A stretch of DNA of 64,000 nucleotides from Streptomyces sp. XY006 (GTDB lineage Bacteria > Actinomycetota > Actinomycetes > Streptomycetales > Streptomycetaceae): NCBI RefSeq assembly GCF_002237655.1, contig NZ_NOKT01000002.1, positions 248,001 through 312,000 of the forward strand, given 5' to 3'. Shown in pieces: positions 26,874 to 35,918 of this stretch. How positions within the stretch are numbered: position 1 is the first letter of the stretch; each line of letters starts with the position of its first letter. The translations under genes and the position numbers were made by a program. The notes beneath the pieces are model-generated. The model made no database searches. It had not been told where the DNA came from and saw only the letters and a program-made list of their open reading frames with translations.

Positions 26874-27099
26874 CAGCCTTCCGGCTCTGGTCAACCCACC
26901 ACCCGCGCGCACGCTACGGTGGTCCGGCCGAACCGTTCGGCACAACCCGCGTGCGAGCGAGCAGGAGGGGCGCGCCGGGTGTCGACGCCGCGCGCGACCG
27001 GCCCGCCGGGCCGGAATACGCCGCGGTCCCGGCACCGCCCGGCCCGCCCCGAGGGCGAACGAGCCATCAGTACGACCGAGGTGGGGGCACAGCTACACC

Positions 27100-29538
27100 A
27101 TGGCACAGGGCACGGTCCAGGTGACGCACACCGGCACGTCGCGGTGGCGGCGCCGCACGGGTGAGTACGCATCGCTCGCCGCCGCCCTGGAGGCCGCGGC
27201 CGACGGCGACGTCCTCACCGTCGCCCCCGGCACCTACCGGGAGAACCTCGTCGTGCAGCGGGCGGTGACCCTGCGCGGTCCGGAGAACGCGCCGGGCTCG
27301 GTGCGGATCGCGCCCGTGGACGGGGTGCCGCTGACCGTGCGGGCCTCGGCGGTGGTCCAGGACCTGTACGTGGAGGGCCAGGACGCGGCCTCCCCGGCCG
27401 TGCTGGTGGAGGAGGGCACCCCGGAGCTGCGGGACGTGCGGGTGGTGACGCGGTCCGCCGCCGGGATCGAGGTGCGCGGCAGTGCCCGGCCCACGGTCCG
27501 GCGCTGCGCGGTCGACAATCCGGCGGGCGTCGGCATCGCCGTACTGGACGGCGCGGGCGGGGTGTTCGAGGAGTGCGAGGTCGTCGCGGCCGGCCAGGCG
27601 GGCGTGGCGGTGCGCGGCGGCGCCCACCCCCGGCTGGAGCGCTGCAAGGTGCACCACGCCTCGGGCTCGGGCCTGTCGGCGACCGGGGAGAACTCGGCGC
27701 TGGAGGCGGTGGGCTGCGAGATCTACGAGGTGCGGGGCAGCGGTGTGCACATCACCGGCCGGGCCACGGCGCACCTCACCGACTGCGATGTGCACCGCAC
27801 GACGGCCGACGGGGTCACGCTCGACACGGACGCGGTGCTGACGCTCGCCGACTGCCGTATCCACGACATCCCGGAGAACGCGGTCGACCTGCGCTCCCGC
27901 TCGGTCCTCACGCTGACGCGCACCACGGTGCGGCAGTTCGGGCGCAACGGCCTGTCGGTGTGGGACCCGGGCACGCGCGTGGACGCCAACCAGTGCGAGA
28001 TCTTCGACAGCACGGGCGACTACCCGGCGGTGTGGGTCAGCGACGGCGCCACCGCCGTCCTGGACTCCTGCCGGGTGCACGACGTGCCGGACGCCCTGTT
28101 CGTGCTCGACCGCGGCTCACGGGCCGACGTGGTGGACAGCGACCTGTCGCAGGTGCGCAACACGGCCGTGTCGGTGAGCGACGGCGCGACCGCGCAGCTC
28201 GACGACTGCCGGATCCGGGACGCGGCGACGGGCGCCTGGTTCCGCGACCACGGCAGCGGCGGCACGCTCGGGAACTGCACGATCGACGGCACCCAGACCG
28301 GCGTGATCGTCACCAAGGGAGCCGACCCGACCGTGGAGCGCTGCACGGTCGACTCCCCGGCGGAGGCGGGTGTCTACGTCTCGGCGGGGGGCCGCGGCAG
28401 CTTCGTGAACTGCCGTGTGACGGGCAGCGGCGGCTACGGCTTCCACGTGATCGACGGCAGCCGCACGACCCTGCGCAAGTGCCGCACGGAGCGGTGCGCG
28501 CGCGGCGGCTACGAGTTCGCGGACGGCGGCGGGGACGCGGCGTCCGGGACGGGGCCCGTCGTGGAGGACTGCACCAGCGACGAGAGCGTGGGGCTGCGGG
28601 CGCCGGCGGCGGCGCCGGAGCCGGTCGTGCAGACGGCGGGCCACTCCCCCGGCCTGCTGAGCGCGGTCCCGGGGCAGCGCGCCGAACCGGAGTCCCCGGC
28701 CCCGGTCGCGGAGCCCGCGCCGCCGTCCCGCGACTCCAAGGACGTCCTCGGCGAACTGGACGCGCTGGTGGGCCTGGAGAGCGTCAAGCGGGAGGTGCGC
28801 GCCCTCACGGACATGATCGAGGTGGGCCGCCGGCGGCAGCAGGCGGGCCTGAAGGCGGCGTCGGTCAAGCGGCACCTGGTCTTCACCGGCTCCCCCGGCA
28901 CCGGCAAGACCACCGTCGCGCGCCTGTACGGCGAGATCCTCGCCTCCCTCGGGGTGCTGGAGAAGGGCCACCTGGTGGAGGTGTCCCGGGTCGACCTGGT
29001 CGGGGAGCACATCGGCTCCACGGCCATCCGCACGCAGGAGGCGTTCGAGAAGGCGCGCGGCGGCGTGCTGTTCATCGACGAGGCGTACGCGCTGTCCCCG
29101 GAGGACGCGGGCCGCGACTTCGGCAAGGAGGCCATCGACACGCTGGTGAAGCTGATGGAGGACCACCGGGACGCGGTCGTGGTGATCGTCGCGGGCTACA
29201 CCGCCGAGATGGAGCGTTTCCTGTCGGTCAACCCCGGGGTGGCGTCCCGCTTCTCGCGGACCATCACCTTCAGCGACTACGGCCCGGAGGACCTGCTGCG
29301 GATCGTGGAGCAGCAGGCCGAGGAGCACGAGTACCGGCTCGCGCCGGGTGCGGACGAGGCGCTGCGGACGTACTTCACGCGGCTCCCGAAGGGCCCGGCG
29401 TTCGGCAACGGCCGTACGGCGCGGCAGACGTTCGAGGCGATGGTGGAGCGGCACGCGAGCCGGGTCGCCCAGCTCGCGGAGCCGAGCACGGACGACCTGA
29501 CGCTGCTCTACGCCGAGGATCTCCCCGAGCTGCTCTGA
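27100..29538 (+). CDS. Right-handed beta-helix/AAA+ ATPase fusion protein
   Basis: An 812-residue fusion. Residues ~20-490 are a parallel beta-helix of some twenty short turns with recurring patterns such as AVLDSCRVHDV and PTVERCTVDSP. A Pro/Ala/Glu-rich linker covers about 495-540. Residues ~545-812 are a CbxX/CfqX-SpoVK-type AAA+ module: GLESVKREVRAL, Walker A GSPGTGKTT at 597, Walker B GVLFIDEAYALS at about 655, and sensor region VVIVAGYTAEMERFL. There is no signal peptide, so it acts in the cytoplasm. AAA modules of this class remodel proteins (for example EccA of type VII secretion, or Rubisco activases). No ESX genes are in the window. The partner is unknown. Confidence 0.88.
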   Translation: MAQGTVQVTHTGTSRWRRRTGEYASLAAALEAAADGDVLTVAPGTYRENLVVQRAVTLRGPENAPGSVRIAPVDGVPLTVRASAVVQDLYVEGQDAASPAVLVEEGTPELRDVRVVTRSAAGIEVRGSARPTVRRCAVDNPAGVGIAVLDGAGGVFEECEVVAAGQAGVAVRGGAHPRLERCKVHHASGSGLSATGENSALEAVGCEIYEVRGSGVHITGRATAHLTDCDVHRTTADGVTLDTDAVLTLADCRIHDIPENAVDLRSRSVLTLTRTTVRQFGRNGLSVWDPGTRVDANQCEIFDSTGDYPAVWVSDGATAVLDSCRVHDVPDALFVLDRGSRADVVDSDLSQVRNTAVSVSDGATAQLDDCRIRDAATGAWFRDHGSGGTLGNCTIDGTQTGVIVTKGADPTVERCTVDSPAEAGVYVSAGGRGSFVNCRVTGSGGYGFHVIDGSRTTLRKCRTERCARGGYEFADGGGDAASGTGPVVEDCTSDESVGLRAPAAAPEPVVQTAGHSPGLLSAVPGQRAEPESPAPVAEPAPPSRDSKDVLGELDALVGLESVKREVRALTDMIEVGRRRQQAGLKAASVKRHLVFTGSPGTGKTTVARLYGEILASLGVLEKGHLVEVSRVDLVGEHIGSTAIRTQEAFEKARGGVLFIDEAYALSPEDAGRDFGKEAIDTLVKLMEDHRDAVVVIVAGYTAEMERFLSVNPGVASRFSRTITFSDYGPEDLLRIVEQQAEEHEYRLAPGADEALRTYFTRLPKGPAFGNGRTARQTFEAMVERHASRVAQLAEPSTDDLTLLYAEDLPELL

Positions 29539-29545
29539 ACCGCCG

Positions 29546-31891
29546 CTAGGCGGCGGGCGGTTCGGGTGTGTCGCGCGGTGCGGGCACCCCGGGCCGCAGC
29601 CGGGCCAGCAGCAGGCGGCGTTCCTCGGCGAAGACCGGGTCCGCCTGGTAGTCGGAGTGGCCGAGGATGGGCGCGGGCAGCGGCAGCAGGTCGGTGCGGC
29701 CGTAGGCGAGGGGGTCCTTCAGGGGCGGGTGGTCGACCTGCGGGCCGCCGTCGCCGGGCAGGCGCATCGGGCCGCCGATGGGGTCGGTGAGCCGGTACAG
29801 GTTGCGCCAGCAGTCGACGTCCCGGTGCAGGGAGCTGAGCGCGGCGGGCCCGAAGTGCGCCGGGAACCAGCGGCCGTAGAGGCGCTCCAGCGGGGAGCCG
29901 TAGGTCAGGAGGGCGACGCGTCTGCGGTCCGACGGGGCGAGTTGCCAGGCCGCGGCGGCGGCGAGGACGCTGCCCTGGGAGTGCCCGGAGATGACCAGCC
30001 GTCCGCCGGTGGCGCGGGTCCAGGTCGCCATCCGCCAGGTCAGGTCGGGCACCGCGCGCTCGGCGTAGCAGGGCGGTGCGAAGGGGTGGGCGGCGCGGGG
30101 CCAGAAGGTGCCGACGTCCCACAGGATGCCGATGGTGCGGCGGGCGGCGGCGTCCTTGTAGGCGCGGCGGCCCCAGGTGACGAAGAGGATGAACCCGAGG
30201 CCGATCAGCCAGGAGCCGAGGGCCTGGGCGGTCTCGGCGGCGCCGTGGACGACGGGGGTGGTGCCCTGGGCGGCCTCGCCCGGCGTCTCGTCGGTGGTGA
30301 GGGCGCCGACGAGGGCGCCCGCGCCGAGCAGCAGGGTGACACCGGAGGTGACGGCGACGATCCGGGGCCCCCGGTCGGTGAGGGAGGCCATCGCCCGGGT
30401 GGAGGCGATACGGCGGGTGCGGGCGCGGTCCAGGTTCTCGTCCGGGTAGTCGCGGGCCACCGCGTCGCGCTCGGCGCGGGCGAGGGTCCAGGCGCGGTGG
30501 GCCAGCCAGCCGAACAGCCCCAGCAGTACCAGGAGCAGGGGCGGGATCACGGACGCCTGCCAGGTCAGCAGGACCGGGGGGCCGTCGATCGACGCGCCGG
30601 TGCCGTCCAGCCAGTCGGAGACGCGCTGCGCGACGCCGCCGGACATCACCCCGCCGAGGGCGCAGGCCAGCAGGGCGACGGCCGGTCCGCCCAGGCCCCG
30701 CAGCACGGCCCGCCGGTCGGGGGCGGTGCGGTGCAGGGTGTGGGCGACGGCCGCGAGGAGCACCACGAGCAGGCCCTGGACGAGGGCGACGGCGCCGAAG
30801 GCCGTGTCGCCGGGCAGCCGGCCGTCCGACCGCCATCCGGGGCGGTCCCATCCCGCGTACAGCAGGGTGAGGGCGAGCAGGACGAGCGCGACCGGAGGCA
30901 GGCGGCGTACGGAGCGTTCGTCGAGTTTCCGGTCGAGCCGGTTCTCGCTGCGGCCCCTGCGGCACACCACCCAGACGACGGCGACCGCGCAGGCCGCCAG
31001 GGCCGCTTCCAGGAGCAGGCCGAGGGTGTACAGGAGGGCCGGGCCGCCGGGCGCGCGGTCCCGGCGGACGGCGGCGCTGGCGACCGCGGCGGCGACGGTG
31101 AGCAGTCCGGCGGCGGTGTGCGCGGCGCGCAGCCGGGCCACCAGCCGGCGTCCGTACCAGAACCCGGGGCGGCCGAGCGCGGTCGGCCCCGGGTCCTCGT
31201 CGGGCTCCGGGTCGCGGGCGATCGGCTGCTGGGACTCGTAGTCGCTCCAGGTGCGCCGGGACAGGTACCACAGCAGGCCGGTCAGGGCGGTGGGGACCAC
31301 GGCGGCGAGGGCGAGCCTGCGGCCCGGGGCGCTCCACCAGCCGCCGTCGGAGACGGTGGGCGAGAGGAAGCCGAGCCAGGAGTGGCGGTCGGCGCAGGCG
31401 GCCGTGCCCGCGCACTGCCAGGCCGTCAGGTCGAGGGCGACCTCGCAGGCGGCGGCGACGAGCAGCACCGTGAGGGTGAGCCCGGCCAGCCGTACCAGCA
31501 GGCCGTACAGGCGTACGGTCCGGCGGCGGTCGCGGGCGCTGGGGCGCATCCAGTGGGCGAGGTTGACGACCATGAACGGCAACAGCAGCAGCCACAGGGC
31601 CCGGGTGCCGTTGCCGGAGGTGAGGTTGCACCAGACGTAGGCCTCGGGCACCGGCCCGTCGCGGCGTCCGGCGCCGCGGCCGTGCTCCGCGTCGACGTCG
31701 TCGGCGCGCCGGAAGACGGCCGCGGTGTCGTCGCCGGTGATCCGCACGGTCCGCGGATCGCCCAGCATGTCCTGGGGCGTGGTGCCGCCCACGCCGTGGA
31801 CCAGGAGTTCCAGGGCGGCCCCGGTCTCGCCCGCCCGTGCGGCGGAACCGTCCGGTCCGCCGGTCGCCGCGTGTTCCTGCGTACGTTCCAC
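29546..31891 (-). CDS. Multi-pass membrane protein with alpha/beta-hydrolase domain
   Basis: A 781-residue protein of no named family that I know. Residues ~28-38 carry LLVHGVGGTTP, a hydrolase-type oxyanion strand. About nine membrane helices are spread between residues 90 and 540. Near residue 633 comes the nucleophile elbow GHSQGSVL, followed by LLTYGSPLERLYGRWFP and a C-terminal His-containing segment HSDYQADPVF. So a serine-hydrolase fold appears split around a membrane domain. GTG at 31891 has GGGGGAAG nine bases before it; a longer open frame continues upstream into the neighbouring gene and is not used. It converges with the beta-helix/AAA gene (7 bases apart). Substrate unknown; lipid or ester hydrolysis at the membrane is a guess. 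Confidence 0.75.
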   Translation of the reverse strand: MERTQEHAATGGPDGSAARAGETGAALELLVHGVGGTTPQDMLGDPRTVRITGDDTAAVFRRADDVDAEHGRGAGRRDGPVPEAYVWCNLTSGNGTRALWLLLLPFMVVNLAHWMRPSARDRRRTVRLYGLLVRLAGLTLTVLLVAAACEVALDLTAWQCAGTAACADRHSWLGFLSPTVSDGGWWSAPGRRLALAAVVPTALTGLLWYLSRRTWSDYESQQPIARDPEPDEDPGPTALGRPGFWYGRRLVARLRAAHTAAGLLTVAAAVASAAVRRDRAPGGPALLYTLGLLLEAALAACAVAVVWVVCRRGRSENRLDRKLDERSVRRLPPVALVLLALTLLYAGWDRPGWRSDGRLPGDTAFGAVALVQGLLVVLLAAVAHTLHRTAPDRRAVLRGLGGPAVALLACALGGVMSGGVAQRVSDWLDGTGASIDGPPVLLTWQASVIPPLLLVLLGLFGWLAHRAWTLARAERDAVARDYPDENLDRARTRRIASTRAMASLTDRGPRIVAVTSGVTLLLGAGALVGALTTDETPGEAAQGTTPVVHGAAETAQALGSWLIGLGFILFVTWGRRAYKDAAARRTIGILWDVGTFWPRAAHPFAPPCYAERAVPDLTWRMATWTRATGGRLVISGHSQGSVLAAAAAWQLAPSDRRRVALLTYGSPLERLYGRWFPAHFGPAALSSLHRDVDCWRNLYRLTDPIGGPMRLPGDGGPQVDHPPLKDPLAYGRTDLLPLPAPILGHSDYQADPVFAEERRLLLARLRPGVPAPRDTPEPPAA

Positions 31892-31975
31892 TGATGCGCA
31901 CTTCCCCCGTGACACGCCGTCGGCTCTGCCTGTGCGGGCACAAGGATCCCCCTTCCGGGGCGCCGCACACCTGCT

Positions 31976-32001
31976 GTCACGGAATCTCCCCCTTCCGTGA
32001 C
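31976..32001. repeat. Perfect 9-bp inverted repeat in divergent intergenic region
   Basis: GTCACGGAA and TTCCGTGAC are separated by eight bases (TCTCCCCC). The site lies 85 bases from the start of the membrane hydrolase gene and 182 bases from the DeoR-type gene. It could be an operator or an RNA hairpin. The string TCCCCCTTCCG occurs here and again about 40 bases to the left. Confidence 0.6.
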
Positions 32002-32182
32002 GAAGCCGTGCGCGAGTCGAGCCCGGAATGACATGTGCGCGACGAGCGGGTGGTGGGGCCCTCCGTGGCACGCCATGCGAGGATGGGACGTCCGCGCACC
32101 GGAGCCCGGGGGAGAATGCCCCGGTCCGGGAGGGTGCGCCGGGCGTGTCGGACGGCATTGAGGCGAAAGGACCGGAGCGTAC

Positions 32183-33019
32183 GTGAGCGAGAATCAGAAC
32201 CTCCTCGCGGAGCAGCGGCGCTCCCTGATCCTCGACGAGGTCCGCCGCCGGGGCGGGGTCCGGGTCAACGAGCTGACGCGCAAGCTCGGCGTGTCGGACA
32301 TGACGGTCCGCCGCGACCTCGACGCGCTCGCCCGCCAGGGCGTCCTGGAGAAGGTGCACGGCGGCGCGGTCCCGGTGGTCGAGGCGAGCACGCACGAGCC
32401 GGGGTTCGAGGCCAAGTCGGGACTGGAGCTGACGGCCAAGGAGGACATCGCCCGGGCGGCGGCCAGGCTGGTCGCGCCGGGCGCGGCGATCGCCCTGTCC
32501 GGCGGCACGACGACGTACGCCCTGGCGCACCAGCTGCTGGACGTCCCCGACCTCACGGTGGTCACCAACTCGGTGCGGGTCGCCGACGTCTTCCACGCCG
32601 CCCAGCGCAGCTCGGGCCCCCGGCAGGGTGCCGCCACGGTCGTACTGACCGGGGGCGTGCGCACGCCGTCCGACTCGCTGGTGGGGCCGGTGGCCGACCA
32701 GGCGATCGCGGCGCTCCACTTCGACCTGCTGTTCCTCGGCGTGCACGGCATATCGGTCGAGGCGGGGCTGTCGACGCCGAACCTCGCGGAGGCCGAGACC
32801 AACCGGCGGCTCGTGCAGTCGGCGCGGCGGGTCGTGGTCGTCGCCGACCACACCAAGTGGGGCAAGGTCGGCCTGAGTTCGTTCGCCTCGCTGGAGCGGG
32901 TCGACACGCTGGTGACCGACGCCGGCCTGCCGGACGAGGCGCGCGGGGTGGTCGCGGAGCACCTGCGGCGGCTGGTCGTGGCCGGGGAGCCGGAGCCCGA
33001 CGAGGATGCGGACATCTGA
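32183..33019 (+). CDS. DeoR/GlpR-family transcriptional regulator
   Basis: A 278-residue repressor type. The N-terminal winged helix reads RRSLILDEVRRRGGVRVNELTRKLGVSDMTVRRDLDAL, followed by the DeoR signature LEKVHGGAV. The C-terminal sugar-phosphate-sensing domain has GGTTTYALA, VVTNSVRVADV, LTGGVRTPSDSLVGP and the late VVVADHTKWGKVGL with the phosphate-contacting residues. It is probably autoregulated or controls a sugar gene elsewhere; no transporter or kinase is beside it. GTG start with GGAG about 7-10 bases upstream. Confidence 0.92.
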   Translation: MSENQNLLAEQRRSLILDEVRRRGGVRVNELTRKLGVSDMTVRRDLDALARQGVLEKVHGGAVPVVEASTHEPGFEAKSGLELTAKEDIARAAARLVAPGAAIALSGGTTTYALAHQLLDVPDLTVVTNSVRVADVFHAAQRSSGPRQGAATVVLTGGVRTPSDSLVGPVADQAIAALHFDLLFLGVHGISVEAGLSTPNLAEAETNRRLVQSARRVVVVADHTKWGKVGLSSFASLERVDTLVTDAGLPDEARGVVAEHLRRLVVAGEPEPDEDADI

Positions 33020-33084
33020 CGGGGCGCCGGCCAGGGTGACGCCCCCGGCGCTCACCGTCCGGCTGTGCGAGGAGGCCTCCGTCC

Positions 33085-33242
33085 ATGGCTCACCGACTGC
33101 GCCCCGAGGGTCTCGACTTCGTCGAAACCGCTCCCGTACGGCACGTCTGGCCGAGGCACCCGAGGTGTACGCCTACCGCGTCGACGTCACCAACGCGCCC
33201 GGGGCGCGGGCGATCGTCGAGGGGTGGCGGCTCACGGCCTGA
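33085..33242 (+). pseudogene. Remnant of an SRPBCC (polyketide-cyclase-like) gene
   Basis: The ATG at 33085 starts MAHRLRPEGLDFVETAPVRH in one frame. Immediately after it, the plus-one frame reads LAEAPEVYAYRVDVTNAPGARAIVEGWRLTA and stops at 33242. Both pieces match, in order, the beginning and the middle of Streptomyces SRPBCC proteins as I remember them, which are about 150 residues. The joint therefore looks like an internal deletion with a frame change near 33150, and the C-terminal part is missing too. It lies 65 bases after the DeoR gene and just before the convergent Cds1-like gene. No functional product is expected. Confidence 0.6.
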
Positions 33243-33252
33243 GGACCGGGCC

Positions 33253-34377
33253 TCAGCAGGGCCAGGTGCCCGTCTCCAGGAACGTGTCGATGGCGGCGGT
33301 GTAGGGCGCGATGTCCAGCCCCTGCCCGGCGAGCCAGCCGTCCGAGTAGTACTTGTCGAGGTACCGGTCCCCGGGGTCGCACAGCAGGGTCACGACACTC
33401 CCCTGCCGCCCCTCGGACACCATCTCCGCGACGATCTTCAGCGCGCTCCACAGGCCCGTGCCCGTCGATCCGCCCGCCTTGCGGCCGATGGCGCGTTCCA
33501 GAGCCCGGACGGCGGCGACGCTGGCCGCGTCGGGCACCTTCATCATCCGGTCGATCGCGCCGGGTACGAAGCTCGGTTCCATCCGGGGCCGGCCGATGCC
33601 TTCGATCCGGGAGCCGCAGTCGCACGTGACGTCCGGATCGCCGGTGGTCCAGCCGTCGAAGAAGCAGGAGTTCTCGGGGTCGGCCACGCAGACGCGGGTG
33701 TCGTACTGCATGTAGTGGACGTAGCGCGCGAGGGTCGCGGACGTGCCGCCCGTGCCCGCCGTGGCGACGATCCACGCCGGCTCGGGGAACCGCTCCATCC
33801 GGAGCTGGCGGAAGATGGATTCGGCGATGTTGTTGTTCCCGCGCCAGTCCGTGGCGCGTTCGGCGTAGGTGAACTGGTCCATGTAGTGGCCGCCCGTCTC
33901 GGCCGCGAGGCGGGCGGACTCCTCGTACATGGTGCGCGGGTCGTCCACGAAGTGGCAGGTGCCGGAGTGGAATTCGATGAGGCGGATCTTTTCGGCGCTC
34001 GTCGTGCGCGGCATGACGGCGATGAAGGGCACGCCGATCAGCTTCGCGAAGTACGCCTCGGAGACGGCCGTCGACCCGCTGGAGGCCTCGATCACCGGTC
34101 TGCCCGGCCGGATCCAGCCATTGCACAGGCCGTACAGGAACAGCGAGCGGGCGAGCCGGTGCTTGAGGCTGCCGGTGGGGTGGGTGGACTCGTCCTTGAG
34201 GTACAGGTCGATGCCCCAGCTCTCCGGCAGCGGGAACTGGAGCAGGTGGGTGTCGGCCGACCGGTTGGCGTCGGCCTGGACCCTGCGGACGGCCTCTTTC
34301 AGCCACGCGCGGTATCCGGTGTCACTGTGGTCGACGTCGAGGGTCACGCCGGTGCGGGTCTGCTGGGGAGTGCTCAC
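33253..34377 (-). CDS. PLP-dependent cysteine synthase family protein, Cds1-like
   Basis: A 374-residue fold-type II PLP enzyme. The PLP-binding Lys is in [18 protein letters not shown] near residue 58, the substrate Asn/Ser loop in [15 protein letters not shown], and the phosphate-binding Gly loop in [15 protein letters not shown]. The length and a Cys-rich insertion ([22 protein letters not shown]) match the actinobacterial Cds1 group, annotated as L-cysteine desulfhydrase releasing H2S, pyruvate and ammonia. GTG start with AGGAG upstream. Activity is inferred from subfamily; it could also be a synthase. Confidence 0.85.
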   Translation of the reverse strand: MSTPQQTRTGVTLDVDHSDTGYRAWLKEAVRRVQADANRSADTHLLQFPLPESWGIDLYLKDESTHPTGSLKHRLARSLFLYGLCNGWIRPGRPVIEASSGSTAVSEAYFAKLIGVPFIAVMPRTTSAEKIRLIEFHSGTCHFVDDPRTMYEESARLAAETGGHYMDQFTYAERATDWRGNNNIAESIFRQLRMERFPEPAWIVATAGTGGTSATLARYVHYMQYDTRVCVADPENSCFFDGWTTGDPDVTCDCGSRIEGIGRPRMEPSFVPGAIDRMMKVPDAASVAAVRALERAIGRKAGGSTGTGLWSALKIVAEMVSEGRQGSVVTLLCDPGDRYLDKYYSDGWLAGQGLDIAPYTAAIDTFLETGTWPC

Positions 34378-34828
34378 GAGGGGGGCTCCTAACGCTGCGC
34401 GCCGACGACGGATCGCGCGGCCGACCCCTCGATCATAGGCACCCGGCGCACGCTTCTCACCTGCATAAACGCACCTTTGAGCCCCCCAAAGCGCCCCCTG
34501 GGGCAGAGGCCGGTGCAAGGGGGCGCGCGGTCCCGGGGGCGCATTCGCGAGTGTGCTGCGGGCGCCCCCGGCCGAAGCGCTCGCACGTACTGGTGCTCGG
34601 CGCCGGGTGGGGGCAGACTTCACCGCGGGGCCGAGGTTCCGGACGGTTTCGGGCCGAGGTTCCCGGCAGGGCACGACGCAGCACCGGAGCGGCGCGTCGC
34701 GGCGGACGCGGGGCGCCACCCGGGCAGGAGCGGTTCCCGGACGGGGCACACTGGACCAGGACACGAGCCCGTACCGGGCGCCGCGCGGAGCGGGCCGGTA
34801 CACCGACGCGCACAAGGGGGCGGGTGGC
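34378..34828. promoter_or_regulatory. 451-bp intergenic region with minus-strand promoter
   Basis: On the minus strand TATGAT (34432-34437) with GTGAGA 17 bases upstream forms a plausible promoter for the Cds1-like gene. A 13-base direct repeat GGGCCGAGGTTCC occurs at 34628 and 34651. Apart from these and a small CTTTG/CAAAG hairpin near 34480, I see no gene; the open frames here lack family similarity. Confidence 0.45.
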
Positions 34829-35152
34829 ATGGCGGAGCCGGAGTTCGAGGCCACGGGCGTGCGGATCGGGAAGCGGCTGCGTTCGCTCACCCGGGCCGGA
34901 CAGGTCCGGATCAGCGGCGGCCGGGTCGAGTTGCTGACCAGCTACGGCAGCGAGATCGACAGCGCCCCGGTGCAGGCGGTGCGGGCCTCCAGGCCCTGGT
35001 TCGGGCCCGAGGACCGGGCGACGGCCGACCTCAACGGCAACCGGTACCTGCTCACCCTGGGCGAGCACGATCCCGCCCCGGGGGAACCGGGGCCGCCGGC
35101 CGCGCGGCGCTTCATCGAGGCCGTGCGCCGGGCGGCGGGGCGTGGCGACTGA
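34829..35152 (+). CDS. Conserved hypothetical small protein
   Basis: A 107-residue protein beginning [20 protein letters not shown] and containing [20 protein letters not shown] and [15 protein letters not shown]. It is mostly beta-strand-like and soluble, with no signal peptide or membrane segment. GGGGGCGGG stands before the ATG at 34829. Codon use is normal for the genome, with high GC at third positions from this ATG on but not before it. I do not recognise a named family. It is followed after 183 bases by an anti-sigma-type ATPase. Confidence 0.65.
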   Translation: MAEPEFEATGVRIGKRLRSLTRAGQVRISGGRVELLTSYGSEIDSAPVQAVRASRPWFGPEDRATADLNGNRYLLTLGEHDPAPGEPGPPAARRFIEAVRRAAGRGD

Positions 35153-35335
35153 GATGTCCGCGAGTTGCGCTCCCTCACCCCCTGCGTCACTCTGGTCTCA
35201 CGTCACTCTGGGTTTACCGGCGATAACGCTGCGAACCAGCCCGCCGGCCACGACAGCGGGCGGCAGTGTCACGAAGGCGCCCTGCTGGATCCGAACTCCG
35301 TGTTCTTCCGGACCTCACGTCGGGGAGTCGCAGCC

Positions 35336-35866
35336 GTGATCAGCTACCCAAGCAGGCACTGCACGGTGGAGCTCCAAGCCCTGCCGTCGCGGATCGGCCA
35401 GGTCCGCAGAATCGTATCTGCGCAATTGCGCTACTGGCATCTGGACGCTCTGATCGACCGGGCCTCGCTCGGTGTGACGGAGTTGCTGTCCAACGTCCAC
35501 CGGCACGCCCAGCCCGACAAGACATGCACCGTGGAGATAGAGCTGCTGCTCGACCGGCTCACCGTCTCCGTGCGCGACGGCGATCCGCGGATGCCCGTGG
35601 TCGACGACGCCGAGCCGCTGGCGACCTGTGGTCGCGGGCTGGCGATGGTCGCCGCCATGAGCGAGAGCTGGGGCGTCCGGCCGGACGGTGAGTCGGGCAA
35701 GGTCGTGTGGTTCACCCTGCCGACGTCCGCTCCGGCGGTCGCGGCGCCGACGCGCCGGCGGCGCGCGGTCCAGGAGAAACCCGCGCGCCGGTTCGCCGAG
35801 GTCGGGGCGTCCGCCGACGTGCTCCGGCCCGAACATGCTCCCGCCCGGTCCGCCGTTGCCGGCTGA
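35336..35866 (+). CDS. RsbW/SpoIIAB-like ATP-binding protein (HATPase_c)
   Basis: A 176-residue GHKL ATPase of the small anti-sigma/regulatory type abundant in Streptomyces. The N-box is VTELLSNVHRHAQPDK, G1 is VRDGDPRMP and G2 is CGRGLAMVAAMSESWGV. A C-terminal Arg-rich tail of ~45 residues follows. Such proteins bind and inhibit sigma factors or phosphorylate anti-anti-sigma partners. No partner gene is adjacent. GTG at 35336 has GGGGAG nine bases upstream, so the longer frame from 35165 is not used. Confidence 0.85.
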   Translation: MISYPSRHCTVELQALPSRIGQVRRIVSAQLRYWHLDALIDRASLGVTELLSNVHRHAQPDKTCTVEIELLLDRLTVSVRDGDPRMPVVDDAEPLATCGRGLAMVAAMSESWGVRPDGESGKVVWFTLPTSAPAVAAPTRRRRAVQEKPARRFAEVGASADVLRPEHAPARSAVAG

Positions 35867-35918
35867 CCGGGCGGTGACCACCGTCCCCGTCCCCGCGGGG
35901 TCGCGCGACGGGCCTTGG

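Noticed and set aside
32194..33055. Left extension of the membrane hydrolase frame to 33055
   Set aside because: It runs antisense through the whole DeoR-type gene. A GTG at 31891 with a good ribosome binding site starts where the family-like sequence begins.
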